In this document: piece after piece, positions 54,172 through 63,619 of the stretch
How the letters are laid out: each line of letters begins with the position of its first letter
Numbering within the stretch: the first letter of the stretch is position 1
Assembly: GCF_000143685.1 (NCBI RefSeq)
Contig: NC_014328.1
Location: 1,426,001 to 1,490,000 of the forward strand
Direction of reading: 5' to 3'
Origin: Clostridium ljungdahlii DSM 13528
GTDB taxonomy: Bacteria; Bacillota; Clostridia; Clostridiales; Clostridiaceae
DNA length: 64,000 nucleotides
Made by a program: the position numbers and the translations under genes
Notes under the pieces: generated by a model
The model's database searches: none
Told to the model about the DNA's origin: nothing
Seen by the model: only the letters and a program-made list of their open reading frames with translations

Positions 54172-54929
54172 GCTTTATGTCAATTTTAAAATCTGAACTA
54201 ATGAAATATAAAAGGTCAGTACTGTGGAAAGGTGTATTTTTTATTCCTGTTCTCTCATTTATACTTTTATTTATGGATTTACATTTTAGATGCAATTTTT
54301 TAATGGCAGATAATCATATAAAGTATTTAGCTCAAATTGGAATTTACGGTAAGATAGGTGCTCTGCTCTATGAAAATCATCTTGCTACGTTATGGTGCAT
54401 ACTTTTAAATTTGTCCATTGTCGTGGTAGCAGTTATTGTAAATTATATGGAATACAGCGAAAATACCTGGAAGCAAATAATAGCAAGGCCTGTTGAAAGA
54501 AAAAAGGTTTATTTATCCAAGTGGATTGTAGTACTTATAGCTGCAGTTATATTAGTGATATTAAATGGAGTATTTTTAATAATTATAAAAAGTTTGTTTC
54601 ATATAGATGGCGGCTGTGCAGTGATTTTTAAATACATTGGAATGGAATTGTGTACTACATTAGGGGTAGTGAGTTTTCAGCAATTTATAAGTTGTTATAT
54701 GAAAAATTCTCTAGCATCAGCAGCCGTAGGATTTGCAGGAAGTATAGGAGCATATATGTTTGCACAGAGCAAATTACTTTCATATGTAGTTCCATATGCT
54801 AATGTTCTACTAGCCTTACCTTCAGGAGACAGTAAAGATGCATATACTGCAGCTTTCTTTGGAATAGTGTCTGGTATTTTATGGCTTGCAGTTGGAATTA
54901 TAGAATTTAATAAAAGGGATATTAAGTAG
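54168..54929 (+). CDS. ABC transporter permease (lantibiotic immunity/BcrB type), first subunit
   Basis: 253 residues, six hydrophobic segments with the usual opening SILKSELMKYKRS and the loop YSENTWKQIIARPVERKKVYLSKWIV. This motif pattern marks LanE/LanG-like permeases. Coupled by 4-base overlap to the ATPase; the second permease follows. Confidence 0.88.
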   Translation: MSFMSILKSELMKYKRSVLWKGVFFIPVLSFILLFMDLHFRCNFLMADNHIKYLAQIGIYGKIGALLYENHLATLWCILLNLSIVVVAVIVNYMEYSENTWKQIIARPVERKKVYLSKWIVVLIAAVILVILNGVFLIIIKSLFHIDGGCAVIFKYIGMELCTTLGVVSFQQFISCYMKNSLASAAVGFAGSIGAYMFAQSKLLSYVVPYANVLLALPSGDSKDAYTAAFFGIVSGILWLAVGIIEFNKRDIK

Positions 54930-54940
54930 GGGTGAATAGC

Positions 54941-55672
54941 GTGAAAAATATATATAAAGTAGAATTACTAAAGTTAAGACATTCAAGAATACTTAACATA
55001 GTGATGTTTCTTCCACTGTTTTTTGTAATACTTGGTTTTACAAATTTCTTAAGATATAGAAAGCTTTTTACAGAGAAAGGTCAAAACGTATGGAGCCAGG
55101 TATATACTCAGAGTTCAATATTTTATGGATTATTTATTATAGGGTTGTTTATCACAATTGCAATTGCTGTTTTGGTTAGAATAGAAAATAGTGAAGATAA
55201 TTTTAAAAGGATTCTGACGCTGCCTGTAAAAAGAAGTGAATTATATATAGCAAAGCTTGTTATAGGCTGCGGTATAGTATTTTTAAATCTTATATTATTT
55301 ATGCTTCTTACGATCTTAGCAGGTGCAGTTATAGCACCACATAGTCAAAGTATGCCAAGAGAAATGATATATGCTCCGCTGCTTGCAATTATAGCTTCAC
55401 TGCCTGTTATAGCAGTTCAATATTATCTGAGCATGAAATTTAAAAATATTGCAGTACCACTAGGAGTAGGACTAGTCTTTTCTTTTCCCTCAGTTCTCAT
55501 TGACAACACTAAGTATTGGATGCTCTTTCCCTGGGATTATCCAGGAAGGGTATTACTAGGTGGTTCAAATGTAAGTTTTAATTTTCCACCATATATGTAT
55601 GTAGTATCTGCTATTTTATTTATAGTAGTTACATTAGTTGGAGTGAATGAATTTAACAATAGAGATATCTAA
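54941..55672 (+). CDS. ABC transporter permease, second subunit
   Basis: 243 residues, same architecture as the preceding permease (VELLKLRHSRILN, then NSEDNFKRILTLPVKRSELYIAKLVIGCG). Two GTG starts are in frame; the one at 54932 lies inside the ribosome site AGGGGTGA, so GTG 54941 is chosen. With the ATPase it forms a LanFEG/CprABC-like exporter. Confidence 0.88.
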   Translation: MKNIYKVELLKLRHSRILNIVMFLPLFFVILGFTNFLRYRKLFTEKGQNVWSQVYTQSSIFYGLFIIGLFITIAIAVLVRIENSEDNFKRILTLPVKRSELYIAKLVIGCGIVFLNLILFMLLTILAGAVIAPHSQSMPREMIYAPLLAIIASLPVIAVQYYLSMKFKNIAVPLGVGLVFSFPSVLIDNTKYWMLFPWDYPGRVLLGGSNVSFNFPPYMYVVSAILFIVVTLVGVNEFNNRDI

Positions 55673-55746
55673 CTTACTCAACTTTTGCATATATAAAATT
55701 TTGACTTGATATAAAAATAATGCGAAGCAAAACTTTTGAAAATAAT

Positions 55747-55863
55747 AAAGTTCAAATAACAAAGAACAGATAAAGAGGATTTCCCTCGTACCTCAGGAAA
55801 TCTATAATTTTAATATTTTCTGACGTTAGGAAGAAAATTATCCTTATTTGATATTTGAACTTT
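55747..55863. repeat. Inverted repeat flanking an internal hairpin
   Basis: AAAGTTCAAATA (55747-55758) and TATTTGAACTTT (55852-55863) are perfect complements 93 bases apart. Between them GATTTCC (55778-55784) pairs with GGAAATC (55796-55802). Lies in the 242-base gap between the exporter and the LytTR gene; could be a small mobile or terminator element. Confidence 0.5.
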
Positions 55864-55914
55864 GCACTTTGTTCTTTAAAAATATTGCGACGCAATTTTT
55901 TTAAACTGCGAAAG

Positions 55915-56655
55915 TTAATCAACATCAACTTTCCCGATTTTTATTTGTTCAAAGCAATAATCAGAATAAATTTGTTTAATAATACTAGCTTTGTCCTTAC
56001 GAATAGGAACTTTATCACCATTTTTCAAAAGAAAGTCAATTTTTAGCATAGAAGCTATATAAAACATATTTATGATATAGCTTCTATGACATCTTAAAAA
56101 GGATGACCCACTTAGGAGATCCCATAATTTTTTTAAAGAAGAACAGGTTTTTGTAATGTGAGTACTTGTGTGAATAAGACAAGTTTTATCATATACTTCG
56201 ATATAATATATATCCTTTAGGAGGATTTTCATAGAAATACCTTTACTATAAACTTCAATAAATCGCATGCTATTTGAAAACTCATTTTGACATTTGTCCA
56301 GTAAACGTTTAATCTTATCGTAACTAACTGGTTTTATAAGATATTGCATTGCGTCTACCTCGAAGGCATCAAGAGCGTGATTTTTACTGCTGGTAACAAA
56401 AACTATTATGCACTTTTCATCATGAATTCTAATTTGTTTTGCAATTTCAATACCATTAGAGTAAATTTTATCATCTATATAAATATCTAAAAATATCAGT
56501 TGAAAATTTACTAGTGTAAAATCTGAGAGTAATTTATCTCCATTTTTATAAGTGAAAATTTCAATTTCAAAACTGTAATTATTACAATATTTTTTAATCA
56601 TATCAATTAGTACTTGCATATCAGATTCTAAGCTATCACATATTGCAATATTCAA
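55915..56655 (-). CDS. LytTR-family response regulator (AgrA/VirR-like)
   Basis: 246 residues. Receiver domain with AICDSLESD and phosphoacceptor in LIFLDIYIDD, conserved lysine in YLIKPVSYDK. LytTR DNA-binding domain at about 135-235 (DIYYIEVYDKTCLIHT, FLRCHRSYIINM). Such regulators often control quorum sensing or exoproteins. No histidine kinase or autoinducer gene is next to it. TTG start with GGGGGAATT upstream. Confidence 0.9.
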   Translation of the reverse strand: MNIAICDSLESDMQVLIDMIKKYCNNYSFEIEIFTYKNGDKLLSDFTLVNFQLIFLDIYIDDKIYSNGIEIAKQIRIHDEKCIIVFVTSSKNHALDAFEVDAMQYLIKPVSYDKIKRLLDKCQNEFSNSMRFIEVYSKGISMKILLKDIYYIEVYDKTCLIHTSTHITKTCSSLKKLWDLLSGSSFLRCHRSYIINMFYIASMLKIDFLLKNGDKVPIRKDKASIIKQIYSDYCFEQIKIGKVDVD

Positions 56656-56870
56656 AACTTAATTCCCCCAATTTATATAATGTTATGAATAAAATTTATT
56701 GATTCCAATGAAAAACACTAAATTCTCAAATATAATTTTATCATCAAATTTTGATTTTAGGAAGAACTTACGAAATAAAATGCTATTTTGCGAAATGCTG
56801 CTTGATTTCCTATAAGGATTTATATATAATATATATATAAAAATAGAAGTGTGTCATTATAGGGGGGATT

Positions 56871-58859
56871 GTGTTGAAGAAGGGAAAATCATTACAAGTT
56901 ATAGCTGTTGTTGGAATTTCAGTTATTTTTATTGCACTTATTAGTTTAGTCACATCTATAGAGTACATGAATTCAAAAAAGTTGATACTATCTTCTATGG
57001 AGAAATCTGGAAAGCAAACGGTTACAATTCATGCTCAAAATTTATCTTCATGGATTAAAGCTAGGTTATCACAGGTGGAGGTAATTGCAAATACTCAATT
57101 GGTATCGAGTATGAATTATAGTGAAATAATACCTTATTTTAAAAGAGAACAAAAAAATTATAACGGAGTTTTTAATACTATTGGAATATCTGATACATCT
57201 GGAAAGTTGATTATGCAAAATGATGTTACGATTGATATAAGCTCCGAAGATACATTTCCAAAGGTTATTCAAGGAAAAGAAATTATATCAGATCCATTTA
57301 AAGATAAGCAAAATCCTTCAAATTTAATAATCTCTATGGAATGTCCTGTAAAAGATATAAAAAGTGGAAAAGCAATTGGACTTGTGAGTGGTGCTTGTCT
57401 TGTTTCTACAGTTTTCAAGGAAAATACCAATTTTCATATAGGACAAACTGATAAAGTGTATATACTAAGTAATAAAGGTGATGTTTTATATAAGCAAAGT
57501 AATGATCCACTTAATGAAACTAATTTATTGAAGAGCTCTAATAGCGAGCTTAATGGGTTAGTTAAAGAGGCACTCTCTAAAGATAGTTTTTTAGGACAGT
57601 TTAAAGACAAGGATGGAACAAAGATGCTGTTTTCTGCTCGTGTAGACGGAACAGATTGGTATATGCTTCTTCAGGTCCCTACAAAAGAGTATACTTCTAG
57701 TTTAAATTCATTATTGTATTTAATATTAGCAGTTAGTGTTCTTGCAATAATATTTTTAATAGTAATATTGATTATTTTACTGAAAAAGTTTTTTGATAGA
57801 CTTTTAAAGATATCTTTGATTGCAGATGAGGTAGCAGAAGGAAATTTAATGAATTCTTTGCCGGAATCTTCAGATGAACTTGGTAGAATTAATACCACTT
57901 TTAATAAGATGATAAATAACTTAAAGAATATAATAATCAAAATAAGAAATGTTTCAGAAGTTGTTGCTGAATCTTCAAATAGTTACAAAGAGGTTAGTTT
58001 AGAAGTGGTACAAGAAGGAAAAAACATTAAGCAATCAATAGATAATTTAACTTCAGGATCAAAAAATATAGCAGAGGAAATACAAAACATTACTGTATCG
58101 GTAAATGATGTTGAAGATAAATCCAGGAAACTTGCAGAAATAAGTGCTAAAATTGATGAAATGATAGCTGAAGCAAAAGATAAAACTTCAGACGGTTCTA
58201 AAAATTTACATACGACAGTAGAATTATTAAACAAAATGGAACAAAAAGTAAATATTTCATCAGATGTTGTAACAGAACTTTCAGAAAAGTCCAAGACTAT
58301 AGCAAATGTAACAACTACTATAACGGATATAGCTGAACAGACAAATCTATTAGCTTTGAATGCTAGTATTGAAGCAGCTAGAGCAGGGGATCAGGGTAAA
58401 GGATTTGAGGTTGTTGCAGAAGAAGTTAGAAAGTTAGCTGAACAGTCTGAAGTGGCTGCACAAGAAATTTCAAAGGAAATACAAGAAATTCAAGGTAAAA
58501 TAACAAATGCTGTAGTATCAATGGATGAAAGCATTAATTATGTAGGACTAGGTATTAAATCTACAGATAATATATTAGTTATATTCTCAGAGATTGAAAA
58601 GGAAATCGATAGAATTAAGACTATGAGTTTCAATGTATCTGAAATAGCAAAAATAGTATTACAGAATAATAGAAAAATACTTGAGTCAGTTTCAAATACA
58701 TCTGCAATGAGTGAAGAAGCAGTTGCAAGTGCATTGTCTTTTCAAGATATGGTAAGTAAGCAGGAAGATATATTTTTAAATCTTAAAGGGGCATCAGAAC
58801 ATTTGGATGAACTTTCAGCAGCATTATCAGGGGAGATTTTTAAATTTAAGGTAAATTAG
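56871..58859 (+). CDS. Methyl-accepting chemotaxis protein with Cache sensor
   Basis: 662 residues. Helices at about 8-29 and 283-307 around an outer dCache-like domain ([44 protein letters not shown]). HAMP at about 308-362; signalling tip [37 protein letters not shown] 56871 is used, but TTG 56874 is equally well spaced from AGGGGGG, so the start is uncertain by one codon. Confidence 0.92.
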   Translation: MLKKGKSLQVIAVVGISVIFIALISLVTSIEYMNSKKLILSSMEKSGKQTVTIHAQNLSSWIKARLSQVEVIANTQLVSSMNYSEIIPYFKREQKNYNGVFNTIGISDTSGKLIMQNDVTIDISSEDTFPKVIQGKEIISDPFKDKQNPSNLIISMECPVKDIKSGKAIGLVSGACLVSTVFKENTNFHIGQTDKVYILSNKGDVLYKQSNDPLNETNLLKSSNSELNGLVKEALSKDSFLGQFKDKDGTKMLFSARVDGTDWYMLLQVPTKEYTSSLNSLLYLILAVSVLAIIFLIVILIILLKKFFDRLLKISLIADEVAEGNLMNSLPESSDELGRINTTFNKMINNLKNIIIKIRNVSEVVAESSNSYKEVSLEVVQEGKNIKQSIDNLTSGSKNIAEEIQNITVSVNDVEDKSRKLAEISAKIDEMIAEAKDKTSDGSKNLHTTVELLNKMEQKVNISSDVVTELSEKSKTIANVTTTITDIAEQTNLLALNASIEAARAGDQGKGFEVVAEEVRKLAEQSEVAAQEISKEIQEIQGKITNAVVSMDESINYVGLGIKSTDNILVIFSEIEKEIDRIKTMSFNVSEIAKIVLQNNRKILESVSNTSAMSEEAVASALSFQDMVSKQEDIFLNLKGASEHLDELSAALSGEIFKFKVN

Positions 58860-58923
58860 GAAAGAGCACTTCTTTCAATTATTAATAAAATGATAATATA
58901 TTAATAATTGGGAGAGGATATAT

Positions 58924-59658
58924 ATGTTTTTTAGATTTCCTGATGAGTCTATGAAAAATGAAGATAAGGTATACATTATAGACAAAAAATTCGCAGACGT
59001 AAATGGGGACGGACGTGTTGAAACTTTAATGATTACGGGGAAGAAACCTTATGGAGAAAATGGTTTTATAGAGAACATGGCTCTTGTTGTAAGAAATAAA
59101 AAGACAGGGTTAAATATAAAAGTAAAACCAAAAGAAAATTCAGGTTATGATCCTAAGTTATTTATAGGAAAATTTGATGAAAAGAGCAGTATACCTTTTG
59201 TATTTTTATCTATAGATTCAGGTGGCAGTGGTAGATATTATTTTGATTATATTTATTCTTTTAAAAACAATGTGACAAACCTTGTTTTTGATTATGATAA
59301 ATTTAATGATGAAAATGTGTATGATGTTGAATATGAAAATTTCTATAAGGTAGGTGTAAAATCACAAAATAAAAATTTGAAGGGTGTAATAGACCTCAAA
59401 TCTATAAGAGATAAAGAATACTTATCAAAGATTTACAATAAAGATGGAACCCTTAAAGAACCTGAGGCAGCAGGAGTGCTGTCCCTTTCCAATCTTTCAC
59501 CCTTAAGTATAAATGGGTTTGGAATTTTTGACCTTTTAGCAGGTCAGAGAATAATAGGACTTTATAATTCAGATACTTTGGGATATGTAGAATCTATTTT
59601 AAGATGGGACAAAGATAAGTTTATGACTATAGCAGTTAGGCTGGTAGTATCAATGTAA
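58924..59658 (+). CDS. VCBS/FG-GAP-like protein, uncharacterised
   Basis: 244 residues. Early segment KKFADVNGDGRVETLMITGKK has a D-x-N-x-D-G calcium-loop pattern found in VCBS/FG-GAP-type repeats. The rest is beta-rich (FVFLSIDSGGSGRYYFDYIYSF). No signal peptide, so probably cytoplasmic or in the spore. GGGAGAGG precedes the ATG at close spacing. Function unknown. Confidence 0.7.
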   Translation: MFFRFPDESMKNEDKVYIIDKKFADVNGDGRVETLMITGKKPYGENGFIENMALVVRNKKTGLNIKVKPKENSGYDPKLFIGKFDEKSSIPFVFLSIDSGGSGRYYFDYIYSFKNNVTNLVFDYDKFNDENVYDVEYENFYKVGVKSQNKNLKGVIDLKSIRDKEYLSKIYNKDGTLKEPEAAGVLSLSNLSPLSINGFGIFDLLAGQRIIGLYNSDTLGYVESILRWDKDKFMTIAVRLVVSM

Positions 59659-59663
59659 ATTAT

Positions 59664-59694
59664 AAAAGCTAAAGTGTATCTACTTTAGCTTTTA
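59664..59694. terminator. Bidirectional terminator
   Basis: AAAAGCTAAAGT pairs with ACTTTAGCTTTT around GTATCT. Confidence 0.9.
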
Positions 59695-59700
59695 TAGTTT

Positions 59701-60096
59701 TTAAAATTTAACGTTGTGAGAATTACCCTGCATATCATAGAAGGTTGCATCAGCCTGGTCTATGTAAAATGTCTCGAAAGTAGGATCGCCTACTTTATAC
59801 ATATTTTTAAGCATAGGCATAGTATTCAAAACAGCTTCTTGTGACTCTTTAGAGGTATTAAAAACTGCCTTTCCATTTAACCTAAGCCATTTTCCTTCTG
59901 GAGAAGTTGCACTGATTTGCATTTTAGGATTAGCTTTTAATTGCTTATATACATTTTTGGTATTGGCAGTGCAAAAATATAACTTGTTGTCGTATTTCAT
60001 TGCAAATCCAAAAGGACGTAATGCAGGTGCATCTCCATTTACAGTAGCAAGATAGAAAACTTTGTTGTCAGTTAAGAACTTTAAAACTTCATCCAT
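59701..60096 (-). CDS. Pyridoxamine 5'-phosphate oxidase-like flavin-binding protein
   Basis: 131 residues, split-barrel FMN-binding fold. Features: FYLATVNGDAPALRPFGFAM at the start and LYFCTANTKNVYKQLKANPKMQI, typical of the short PPOX-like family found widely in anaerobes. Actual PNP oxidase activity is unlikely at this length. AAAAGGAG precedes the ATG. A perfect 10-bp inverted repeat lies just upstream. Confidence 0.85.
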   Translation of the reverse strand: MDEVLKFLTDNKVFYLATVNGDAPALRPFGFAMKYDNKLYFCTANTKNVYKQLKANPKMQISATSPEGKWLRLNGKAVFNTSKESQEAVLNTMPMLKNMYKVGDPTFETFYIDQADATFYDMQGNSHNVKF

Positions 60097-60128
60097 AATT
60101 AGTATCTCCTTTTACTATAAAATATTTT

Positions 60129-60152
60129 TAAAATGTAACTAATTACATTTTA
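60129..60152. promoter_or_regulatory. Inverted repeat upstream of the flavin-binding gene
   Basis: TAAAATGTAA (60129-60138) and TTACATTTTA (60143-60152), 4 bases between: perfect arms, about 35 bases before the start codon. Candidate repressor site. Confidence 0.6.
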
Positions 60153-60373
60153 ACACAAAAATTAGAATAGATAAATTGTATGGTCAACTTTTCTATAGAT
60201 GGTTGAAATCTATTTAAAAAATCAAAAATTTTATTTGCAAAACATGTTTTTTTATGAAGAATTATGATAAATATGTGGCATTAATTAGACCACAATGTTA
60301 TAATTGCCATGGAACAAATGAATAAAATCATTCAATTGAAATAATTAGTATATGATAATTAGGGGGAATCATT

Positions 60374-61765
60374 TTGTTTGATAGGTTATTAAAAAAAGCA
60401 GATACAAGAGAAGATCAATATGTAAGTTCAGATTATATACATAAGGACGTACTTGTAAAACTTTTTTCTGATGTAGCACAAGGTAAAATGACAAAACTAA
60501 GTTTAAGAGATGTAAAGTGCAGTGATGTGGTAGAAAAATGGAATGAAGTTATAGACGTGATGTGTGAATCCAGAAAAAAAAGAATTCTTGAAACAAATGA
60601 TGTATTGCAAATGGTAATTAAAATGGATTCAATTAGAAATATTATCAAAAGTGTGGATACACAAACAGAACATTTACATTCAATGTCTCAAAATAGTGAA
60701 GAGCTAGAGGCATCTATTGAGGATGTTTCTAATATATCGCAAAAAATGTCAAAGAGTTCAAGTGATGCAAAAAAAGTATCTGAAACAGGAATAAAAAATG
60801 TGTATGATTCAGTTGAATTTGTAAAAAAATCATTTGATGATATTGACATAATAGATAAGCAGATGAAAGGTGTTAAGGAAAAAACTCATAAGATAAATGA
60901 AATAGTTGATATTGTAAAAGGTATTGCAGATCAAACAAGTTTACTGTCATTAAATGCTTCAATTGAGGCAGCAAGAGCAGGGGAACAAGGTAAAGGATTT
61001 GCTGTTGTTGCAGATGAAGTAAGAAAACTTGCTGAAAATACTACAAGTTCAGTTTTAGACATACAAAAAAATGTTTCGAATTTGCAAAAAGATATTGACT
61101 CATCAGTTGATAAAATCAACCAGACAGCTAAGCAATTAGAGTCAGGTAAAGATCTAGTTAACAGTTCGATGGATTCAATCAATATAATTGGTAATTCAAT
61201 AGACAGTGTTAACGAGACGATTAATCAAGTTGCAGCAGATACAGAGGAACAAACTGCAGCAACCCAGTCTTTTGCTAGTAGTATTATGGAGCTATCGCAG
61301 CATGCTGATCATATAGACAGTAATTGTAAAGGTATTGGAAAATTTATATATGATTTAAGTAAAAGAATAGACTCTATGAGAATTGATATGCTTAAAAATA
61401 AATCATGTCTCACAGATTGTGATATGATCGAAATATATAAAACTGACCATTTAATTTGGAGATGGAGAATATATAATATGCTTCTTGGTAACGAAAAAGT
61501 AAATACTAATGAGGTAGGGGATTATAAGGGATGCAGACTTGGAAAATGGTATTATAATATAGATAGTGATAAGTTTAAAAATAGCAAGGCCTTTGTAGAG
61601 TTGGAAAAATCACATATAGAATTACATGAAGTTGCAAAAGAAGCTGCTATTGCATATGAGAGAAATGATATAAAGATGGCAGAAGAATGTCTTGAAAGAA
61701 TGGATATGTGTTCAAAAAAGGTATTTGCTCTAATGGATGAGATAAAAAACATCAAACTAAACTAG
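60374..61765 (+). CDS. Cytosolic chemoreceptor with C-terminal CZB (zinc-binding) domain
   Basis: 463 residues without membrane helices. Central signalling coil with tip [35 protein letters not shown]-terminal CZB domain (about 350-460): histidine in [19 protein letters not shown]-x-x-G-K-W-Y in [12 protein letters not shown], and two histidines in [13 protein letters not shown], the His3-Cys zinc site. Such domains sense zinc or hypochlorous acid by cysteine oxidation. The N-terminal 90 residues show no known sensor. TTG start after AGGGGGAATC. Confidence 0.9.
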   Translation: MFDRLLKKADTREDQYVSSDYIHKDVLVKLFSDVAQGKMTKLSLRDVKCSDVVEKWNEVIDVMCESRKKRILETNDVLQMVIKMDSIRNIIKSVDTQTEHLHSMSQNSEELEASIEDVSNISQKMSKSSSDAKKVSETGIKNVYDSVEFVKKSFDDIDIIDKQMKGVKEKTHKINEIVDIVKGIADQTSLLSLNASIEAARAGEQGKGFAVVADEVRKLAENTTSSVLDIQKNVSNLQKDIDSSVDKINQTAKQLESGKDLVNSSMDSINIIGNSIDSVNETINQVAADTEEQTAATQSFASSIMELSQHADHIDSNCKGIGKFIYDLSKRIDSMRIDMLKNKSCLTDCDMIEIYKTDHLIWRWRIYNMLLGNEKVNTNEVGDYKGCRLGKWYYNIDSDKFKNSKAFVELEKSHIELHEVAKEAAIAYERNDIKMAEECLERMDMCSKKVFALMDEIKNIKLN

Positions 61766-61793
61766 TGACATTACATTTATAGGGTTTCTAACT

Positions 61794-61829
61794 AAAAAAT
61801 CAACTTATACGGAGTATAAGTTGATTTTT
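61794..61829. terminator. Bidirectional terminator
   Basis: AAAAATCAACTTATAC, loop GGA, GTATAAGTTGATTTTT: perfect 16-bp stem. Confidence 0.92.
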
Positions 61830-61865
61830 CGTTTAGAATCACTATAGATAAAAAATCAATATTTA

Positions 61866-63275
61866 TTAAGCAATGTTTTCTTCTTTGTCGATAGCAGATT
61901 CAACTTTATTTTTATCTATTGAATTAACAATTATATATGCAAGTAATCCTACAATTATACCAAAGATTATTGGATAATTAGAGTCAACTCCATATTTAAA
62001 AAAGGTTCCAGAAACTACTATAGTACTTAAAAATAATGATACAAGGCCTGCTTTTGGACTGAACTTTTTAAGCACAAATGCAGCAAGTACAGGTACGAAT
62101 ACACATCCTGACAGATAAGCATAGGCCATATCCAGTGCTGTAAGTACATCTTGAATCAAAAATGCTATTATCATAACTCCAATTCCAATTAAACAAGCAA
62201 AAAGTCTATTAATTACAATTGATTTCTTTTCATCAGGATTTTTATTAATAAAACGAGTATACACATCATTGTAAAGTATAGTAGAAGATGCAAGGATAGA
62301 ACCACTGGCAACTGACATTGTAGCAGCCATAGCAGCAGCTATAACAAAACCTTTAAGTCCAATTGGCAGGAATAAAGAAACTCCTGAAACAAAGGCGTTT
62401 TGAGGATCTTTTAATGATGGTAAAGCTATGTATACACACATACCTAGTAAAATAGCAGCAGCTCCATATATCATACTGTAAAATCCAGCTAAAATAGTTC
62501 CTCTTTTAGCAATTTTTCCATTTCTTGCTGTAAAAATACGCTGCCATATATCCTGTCCAATTATTAAACCAGGGATATACATTAGAAGATACATTACAAT
62601 ACTATCATATCCTATACCTGTTATACTAAGGTGTGATTGAGGCACTGATGTTAAGATGTGGTGAATACCGCCCATTTTTACTATAGCAAATATAGGGATT
62701 AATATAACAATACCAAGAGTTTTTATGACAAATTGGATGATATCTGTCATGGAAACAGACCACATTCCTCCTATAAAGGTATAAAATATTACAATTCCAC
62801 CGCCAACTAGCATAGAAATTTGTGTATTCCAGCCCATTATACCGCTTATTATTGCTCCAACAGATACAACTTGTACAACACTCATCATCATTGTATATAC
62901 GAATGTAAGTAATGAACTAAATATTCTTGCAGATTTACCATAGTTATTTTCTATAACTTCATTAATACTAAGTGCTTTCATTTTTGAAAGCTTGGAGGAA
63001 ACTAAAAATCCAAGGGCTATTAAGCCTAAGCCTAAACTTCCTGCTAACCAAATACCAGATACACCAAACGTATATCCTAATTTTGCACCTCCTACTGTTG
63101 CTGCACCGCCTATTGCAAGGGCAGCCATGCATCCAAAAAACATTGGAAATCCTAGTCTTCTACCAGCTACTAGATAATCTTCCTTTGTTTTTGTAAATTT
63201 TGTTGAAATGATACCAATACTTATCATTACAATAAAGTATAAAATAATAATACCGTAATCAAATGTAGTTAACAT
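61866..63275 (-). CDS. Sodium:solute symporter family protein
   Basis: 469 residues, about 13 helices, SSS family (PutP/PanF/SLC5). Markers: TKEDYLVAGRRLGFP, AALAIGGAATVGGAKLGYTFGVSGIW, and MAATMSVASGSILASSTILYNDVYTRFI in the sodium-site region. Substrate not readable. AAAGGAGGTT precedes the ATG. It is divergent from etfB; a link to a carboxylate-oxidising Etf pathway is possible but unproven. Confidence 0.9.
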   Translation of the reverse strand: MLTTFDYGIIILYFIVMISIGIISTKFTKTKEDYLVAGRRLGFPMFFGCMAALAIGGAATVGGAKLGYTFGVSGIWLAGSLGLGLIALGFLVSSKLSKMKALSINEVIENNYGKSARIFSSLLTFVYTMMMSVVQVVSVGAIISGIMGWNTQISMLVGGGIVIFYTFIGGMWSVSMTDIIQFVIKTLGIVILIPIFAIVKMGGIHHILTSVPQSHLSITGIGYDSIVMYLLMYIPGLIIGQDIWQRIFTARNGKIAKRGTILAGFYSMIYGAAAILLGMCVYIALPSLKDPQNAFVSGVSLFLPIGLKGFVIAAAMAATMSVASGSILASSTILYNDVYTRFINKNPDEKKSIVINRLFACLIGIGVMIIAFLIQDVLTALDMAYAYLSGCVFVPVLAAFVLKKFSPKAGLVSLFLSTIVVSGTFFKYGVDSNYPIIFGIIVGLLAYIIVNSIDKNKVESAIDKEENIA

Positions 63276-63459
63276 TTAATAACCTCCTTTAAGTTTATCT
63301 ATACTTAACAGATTTTTAAATATAATTTTTGAATATTTATTAAAAAAGTTTATAATCTGTTAGTATTAAATTTTTCATGTACATAATCATTTAATATTAA
63401 TATCAAATTTAGTGATCTTGAGAATATGTCGCTATTTGAAATATAAAATAACATTATTT

Positions 63460-63472
63460 GAAACGACGTTTC
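63460..63472. promoter_or_regulatory. Palindrome GAAACG-A-CGTTTC in the symporter / etfB gap
   Basis: Perfect 6-bp arms immediately before a TATAAT hexamer (63477-63482) in the 344-base gap (63276-63619). Candidate operator for one or both divergent genes. Nothing else coding is seen in the gap. Confidence 0.5.
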
Positions 63473-63619
63473 TTGATATAATATTATCACTTATAAAATT
63501 AAAATCAATATAAATATACAAATTTTTATTATTTTTTTTGCATAATAATTCATACTTAATATTGACTTAGTGATCTCTTAATGATAATCTACGTGGTAAG
63601 ACCACTAGGAGGAGTATTT

